This document shows positions 4,492 through 7,570 of a DNA stretch of 7,570 nucleotides, one piece after another (positions within the stretch are counted from its first letter, which is position 1; each line of letters opens with the position of its first letter). Position numbers and translations under genes: made by a program. This DNA comes from Candidatus Microgenomatus auricola (GTDB lineage Bacteria > Patescibacteriota > Patescibacteriia > UBA9570 > XYC2-FULL-38-9): contig SBBP01000142.1 in the NCBI GenBank assembly GCA_005239655.1, forward strand, positions 1 to 7,570, in the 5' to 3' direction. Below the pieces are notes generated by a model. It had not been told where the DNA came from and did not search any database. It worked only from the letters and a program-made list of their open reading frames with translations.

Positions 4492-5517
4492 ATGTCACCA
4501 CACACACTACAACAGTTCCTCGTGCAACACGGTCAGCCGACCTACCGTGTACAGCAAGCCATTGATGCCGTCTGTCAGCGTGGTGTCTCTTCGTATGGTG
4601 ATGTGAATGGTTGGCCGAAGGCGTTGCGTGACGCTGCTCGCGCCTTGCCGGTGTTGACATGTGAGCCGAAAACGGTGCTGGCGTCGTCGCAGAAAAATGC
4701 TTACAAAGCTGCGTTGAAACTTGCAGACGGAAATATGGTGGAATCGGTGTTGATGTCGCCAAAACCAGGCTTGTGGACTTCGTGTATCTCAAGTCAGGTC
4801 GGCTGCGCGATGGGGTGCACCTTTTGTGCAACTGGGCGGCTAGGTCTGATGCGCAATCTCACTGCAGAAGAAATCACCGATCAAGTGTTGTTTTGGAAAC
4901 AGTACATGAAGCAGCATGCTATTGACGGCACGGTGAATAATATTGTCTACATGGGCATGGGCGAGCCGCTCGCCAACTGGGTTGAAGTCGACAAAAGTTT
5001 GCAGGTATTGACTGACCCGAAGGTGTTCGGCTACGGTGATCGGCATATTTCCATTTCGACCTCTGGAATCGCACACGGCATTCCGCGGTTGGCAAAAAGG
5101 TGGCCGCAAGTGAACTTGGCGCTCTCACTGCATGCGGCTAACGACCACGATCGCAGCGCGATGATGCCAGTGAATAAAATGTTCCCGTTGCAGAAATTAC
5201 AAAAAGCGTTGCAAGACTATTTTCGCATCACCAATCGTAAAGTGTTCTTAGAATACATTTTGTTAAACGGAAAAAATGACACGCCGCGTCACGCAAAAGA
5301 ACTCATCACGTTTGTGAAGGCATTTGACAAACCGCATCTCTTGCATGTGAATTTGATTGTGTACAATAAAACCAAATCGCATTTTGAAGAAACGCCGCGC
5401 GAGCAGGCACGTCGGTTCGCCGAGATGTTGAAGAGGGCAGGCATTCATGCCACGATCCGAAAAAATCTCGGCCGTGACATTGCTGGTGCATGCGGGCAAC
5501 TGGCTGGCGAGAAATAG
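4492..5517 (+). CDS. rlmN: RlmN, dual-specificity 23S rRNA/tRNA adenine-C2 methyltransferase
   Basis: RlmN is a cytosolic radical-SAM enzyme that methylates C2 of A2503 in 23S rRNA and of A37 in some tRNAs, supporting translational accuracy. The 341-residue product carries the family marks: C-I-S-S-Q-V-G-C leading into the cluster motif CAMGCTFC (C105, C109, C112 bind the 4Fe-4S), the MGEP motif (156-159) for SAM binding, and near the end NLGRDIAGACGQL with C334 as the methyl-carrying cysteine. The N-terminal part (1-90) is the usual accessory domain, and the length is typical though shorter than the E. coli enzyme. The sister resistance enzyme Cfr has related motifs, but nothing here favours it. 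No Shine-Dalgarno precedes the ATG. The next gene starts 11 bases after the stop, suggesting a shared transcript. Confidence 0.97.
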   Translation: MSPHTLQQFLVQHGQPTYRVQQAIDAVCQRGVSSYGDVNGWPKALRDAARALPVLTCEPKTVLASSQKNAYKAALKLADGNMVESVLMSPKPGLWTSCISSQVGCAMGCTFCATGRLGLMRNLTAEEITDQVLFWKQYMKQHAIDGTVNNIVYMGMGEPLANWVEVDKSLQVLTDPKVFGYGDRHISISTSGIAHGIPRLAKRWPQVNLALSLHAANDHDRSAMMPVNKMFPLQKLQKALQDYFRITNRKVFLEYILLNGKNDTPRHAKELITFVKAFDKPHLLHVNLIVYNKTKSHFEETPREQARRFAEMLKRAGIHATIRKNLGRDIAGACGQLAGEK

Positions 5518-5528
5518 CAGATGTGACC

Positions 5529-7097
5529 ATGCACCGTAGGTTCATCACTATCGCAATTGTTCTGACCACCGTGCTGGGAGCATTGCCCGTGGCGCTCCTT
5601 TGGTTCATCACGCCCACGGAGATGGTCTTCACTGGCGTCAGTCCGTTTTCGTGGGATGATTTTCCTGCATACTTTTCAGCGATTCAGCAGGCAATCGATG
5701 GACGTTGGTTGTTGTTTAATATGTTGACACCCGAACCACATGCGGGAATTTTCAATCCGCTGTGGGTGGGCATTGGATTGTCCGCACGCCTGTTCCATCT
5801 TGAACCGTGGATGGCGTTTCACTTCGCTCGTGTGTTACTGACGCCACTATTGCTGTTGGTGCTCTGGTGGGTCGTGCGTGTGTTGCTGCCGAGCAACGCA
5901 CACCGTGTCGGATGGGTGTTTGTGGTATTTGGATCTGGAGTCGGCTACTTGCTGGAAGTCATTTTTCGATTTGTGGACACTCGCTCTCTCGATTTATGGG
6001 TGCCAGAAGCGTACGTATGGATGTCGATTCTCCAGTCGCCGCATTTTGTTGCAGCGCAGTTGGGATTTGCTCTCACGTTGGGAGTGTGGTTTTTTGCATT
6101 GCATCGCGTAACAGAACGGCGATATCTGTTCGTTGCGATGAGTGGCATCGTCGCTACAGTCCTGTTTTCGTTTCACCCGTTTCATGCGGTTTCGCTTGGA
6201 GGAATCATTCTGGTGCACAGTGTTGTGTATGCCGTCATGCACAAACAAGAAACCGGACGCGCGATCCGCTTCGCAGGATTGTGGTTGCTCTGCGCAGCGC
6301 CAGGATTTGCCTATCAGGCAATCGCGCAACTGAGCGATCCCGTACACATGCAGCGCGCAGCACAACTCGTCATGCAGATGCCAGCTGCTGGAGCCTATTT
6401 CTATGGCTATGGTGCGATGGTGTTACTCGCTCTGCCAGGAGTCTATGCGTTGTGGCGATCGGGAAAGCGGGATGTTGCTGCGTTTCTTCTGACGTGGTGC
6501 GTGGTTCAGAGTGTTGCGGTGTACTCACCAATTCCATTCAGCCGCCGCTTGACTACTGGGCTTTTCATTGGGCTTGGCCTTCTTGCCGCAGTCGGGTGGG
6601 TCGAGTGTATGCAGTTACTCAAAGTGAATCTCCGTCAGGCGTTTGTGTGGTCCGGCGCATCTGTCTTGGTCCTCTTTGCCACTACATTTTTCTCTTCCGT
6701 GTGCGTGTGGTTGGTGATGGCGAACGCCTTTCGTGTCTTACCAACGGAGTTGTATATCCCGCGCACTGCCGTCGCCGCATTTGAATGGATTGATGAGCAT
6801 GCGGGCACTGACGATGTCGTGCTTGCCCACGGTCAGTGGGGCGTGTTTGTTCCCGTGTATGCACGCCGCGTAACGTACAACGCTCACTGGGGCGAGACCA
6901 ACCACTTTCCAAAAAAGGAAGCGGAGGTACAACTCATTTTTTCCTCAGGTGATGTTCAGGCGCAGGCGGTCCAGGAGCAGATTGTGGCGACCGGTGCTGA
7001 CTGGGTGTTTGTTGCCGCGGACGAGTCGATTGTGGAAGTTCCTGTATTGGAGCACGCCTATTCCCAGGAAGAGTTTGATGTGTATCGCGTGCACTAG
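5529..7097 (+). CDS. Multi-pass membrane protein, GT-C glycosyltransferase-like
   Basis: The 522-residue protein has many hydrophobic segments (about 6-28, 101-120, 125-147, 173-192, 198-214, 219-237, 245-265, 290-309, 315-333, 341-360, 372-398) and a soluble C-terminal part from about 403. An acidic WDDF motif (42-45) sits in the first long loop after helix one, as in GT-C glycosyltransferases, where an early extracytoplasmic acidic residue acts in catalysis. The C-terminal part (IPRTAVAAFEWID, then HWGETNHFP) resembles the tail of uncharacterised membrane proteins of this type. If so, it would use a lipid-linked sugar to modify a cell-surface molecule; this is inferred from topology, not a proven family match. 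An in-frame ATG at 5490 would overlap rlmN by 28 bases, but I choose 5529 because MHRR followed directly by the first helix is a normal N-terminus. No clear Shine-Dalgarno is seen. Confidence 0.85.
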   Translation: MHRRFITIAIVLTTVLGALPVALLWFITPTEMVFTGVSPFSWDDFPAYFSAIQQAIDGRWLLFNMLTPEPHAGIFNPLWVGIGLSARLFHLEPWMAFHFARVLLTPLLLLVLWWVVRVLLPSNAHRVGWVFVVFGSGVGYLLEVIFRFVDTRSLDLWVPEAYVWMSILQSPHFVAAQLGFALTLGVWFFALHRVTERRYLFVAMSGIVATVLFSFHPFHAVSLGGIILVHSVVYAVMHKQETGRAIRFAGLWLLCAAPGFAYQAIAQLSDPVHMQRAAQLVMQMPAAGAYFYGYGAMVLLALPGVYALWRSGKRDVAAFLLTWCVVQSVAVYSPIPFSRRLTTGLFIGLGLLAAVGWVECMQLLKVNLRQAFVWSGASVLVLFATTFFSSVCVWLVMANAFRVLPTELYIPRTAVAAFEWIDEHAGTDDVVLAHGQWGVFVPVYARRVTYNAHWGETNHFPKKEAEVQLIFSSGDVQAQAVQEQIVATGADWVFVAADESIVEVPVLEHAYSQEEFDVYRVH

Positions 7098-7123
7098 CCA
7101 GTAAGATTTTTTCTGTTTATAGT
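7095..7123 (+). promoter_or_regulatory. Tentative promoter before the right-edge gene
   Basis: TATAGT (7118-7123) is a near-consensus -10, and TAGCCA (7095-7100) lies 17 bases upstream with four matches to the -35 consensus. Initiation would fall near 7130, after the first ATG (7125) and just before the second (7134), implying an almost leaderless transcript from the second ATG. Read-through from the membrane-protein gene is the alternative. Confidence 0.3.
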
Positions 7124-7124
7124 G

Positions 7125-7570
7125 ATGGCACGTATGAAAAGAAGAACTCCAGATCGTCGATCATCACATGCACCTGAACGCAACCTACAGCGCACGGTAT
7201 TTCAATACTTTCAGGGACTCGAGGATACAGTCAGGATTCCAGAAACTATCTCAGCACTGGCGACTGTTCTCGATCCGTACGAAGCGCACGCTGCAGAGAT
7301 CGAAATGCGTCATGACCGTAGAGAGATGGTAGAATTTTTGGATACGATGCAAATGGCTGGTGCATTCGATGATCGTTTCTTAGCAAATGTGCAGAGAGGG
7401 GCAGGAGTAATGGCCGAAAGATTTAGCAGTAGAAATGCTGCGTTGATGCGGAAAGCAGAGAACCGGCAACAGGACCCGCATTTTGCGGGTAAACATGTTG
7501 GACGTGCCGTCGAAAAGCACCAACGCGTTGTCGGTGAATCGCAGAATGAATTACTGCGTCGTATACAGGC
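7125..7570 (+). CDS. Hypothetical charged soluble protein, 3' end outside the window
   Basis: A frame opening at ATG 7125 stays open for 148 codons to the window edge, after an in-frame TAG at 7095. I do not recognise the product. It begins with a basic stretch (MARMKRRTPDRRSS), then alternates charged and hydrophobic residues in a way that suggests helices (QRTVFQYFQGLED, HDRREMVEFLDTM, VEKHQRVVGESQNELLRR). There is no signal peptide or membrane segment. A second in-frame ATG at 7134 could be the true start, which the possible -10 box at 7118-7123 would favour; a GTG at 7122 is also in frame. No Shine-Dalgarno is visible. It uses AGA arginine codons more than the genes before it. The gene lies 27 bases after the membrane-protein stop, so it may share that transcript. 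Confidence 0.7.
   Translation, partial: MARMKRRTPDRRSSHAPERNLQRTVFQYFQGLEDTVRIPETISALATVLDPYEAHAAEIEMRHDRREMVEFLDTMQMAGAFDDRFLANVQRGAGVMAERFSSRNAALMRKAENRQQDPHFAGKHVGRAVEKHQRVVGESQNELLRRIQ

Noticed and set aside
4400..4831. Minus-strand frame opposite the start of rlmN
   Set aside because: It overlaps the rlmN catalytic region antisense and the interleaved promoters, and its peptide is rich in His/Thr/Ser/Arg as expected of a shadow frame.
5807..6784. 325-codon plus-strand frame inside the membrane-protein gene
   Set aside because: It is an offset reading of the GT-C-like gene, rich in Cys, Ser and Arg with no family signature.

Overview
The window is bacterial. It holds four complete protein genes, one convincing partial gene at the right edge, a doubtful partial gene at the left edge, and two single tRNA genes. 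The scattered lone tRNAs, the mix of small membrane proteins, a lipid enzyme fusion and an uncharacterised multi-pass membrane protein, and the rarity of Shine-Dalgarno sequences would suit a Patescibacteria/CPR-type or other deeply branching genome. That placement is a guess from gene style, not from a marker gene. Stops used are TAA, TAG and possibly TGA, so the standard code fits.

Left part (1-2410), read mostly leftward. A 481-residue PlsC-type acyltransferase joined to a HAD-family phosphatase starts at 2354. It is followed by tRNA-Gly(GCC), which has its own promoter and a hairpin/oligo-T terminator. Next comes a 148-residue four-helix membrane protein of the DUF4383 type with an extended -10 promoter and a strong terminator near 196-220.

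Middle (2411-4320). A divergent promoter region with an inverted repeat separates the acyltransferase gene from a rightward gene for a 566-residue protein. That protein has an unrecognised N-terminal two-thirds and a C-terminal class III nucleotidyl cyclase domain. The gene is visibly richer in G+C than its neighbours and is the only one with a good Shine-Dalgarno, so it looks acquired. Its cyclase domain keeps the metal and purine-specifying positions but appears to lack the usual Asn/Arg pair. It is the best candidate here for something undescribed, but no effector gene lies next to it.

Right part (4320-7570). tRNA-Cys(GCA), leftward, and rlmN, rightward, are driven from promoters that appear to interleave. 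rlmN (23S rRNA/tRNA adenine-C2 methyltransferase) is followed after 11 bases by a 522-residue multi-pass membrane protein resembling GT-C glycosyltransferases, probably in one transcript. A charged soluble protein begins at 7125 and runs off the end.

Most promoters I can find share one style: an extended -10 (TGnTAtamT) with a 17-base spacer to a TTGA-type -35. No CRISPR array, insertion sequence, integrase, toxin-antitoxin pair or rRNA is visible.
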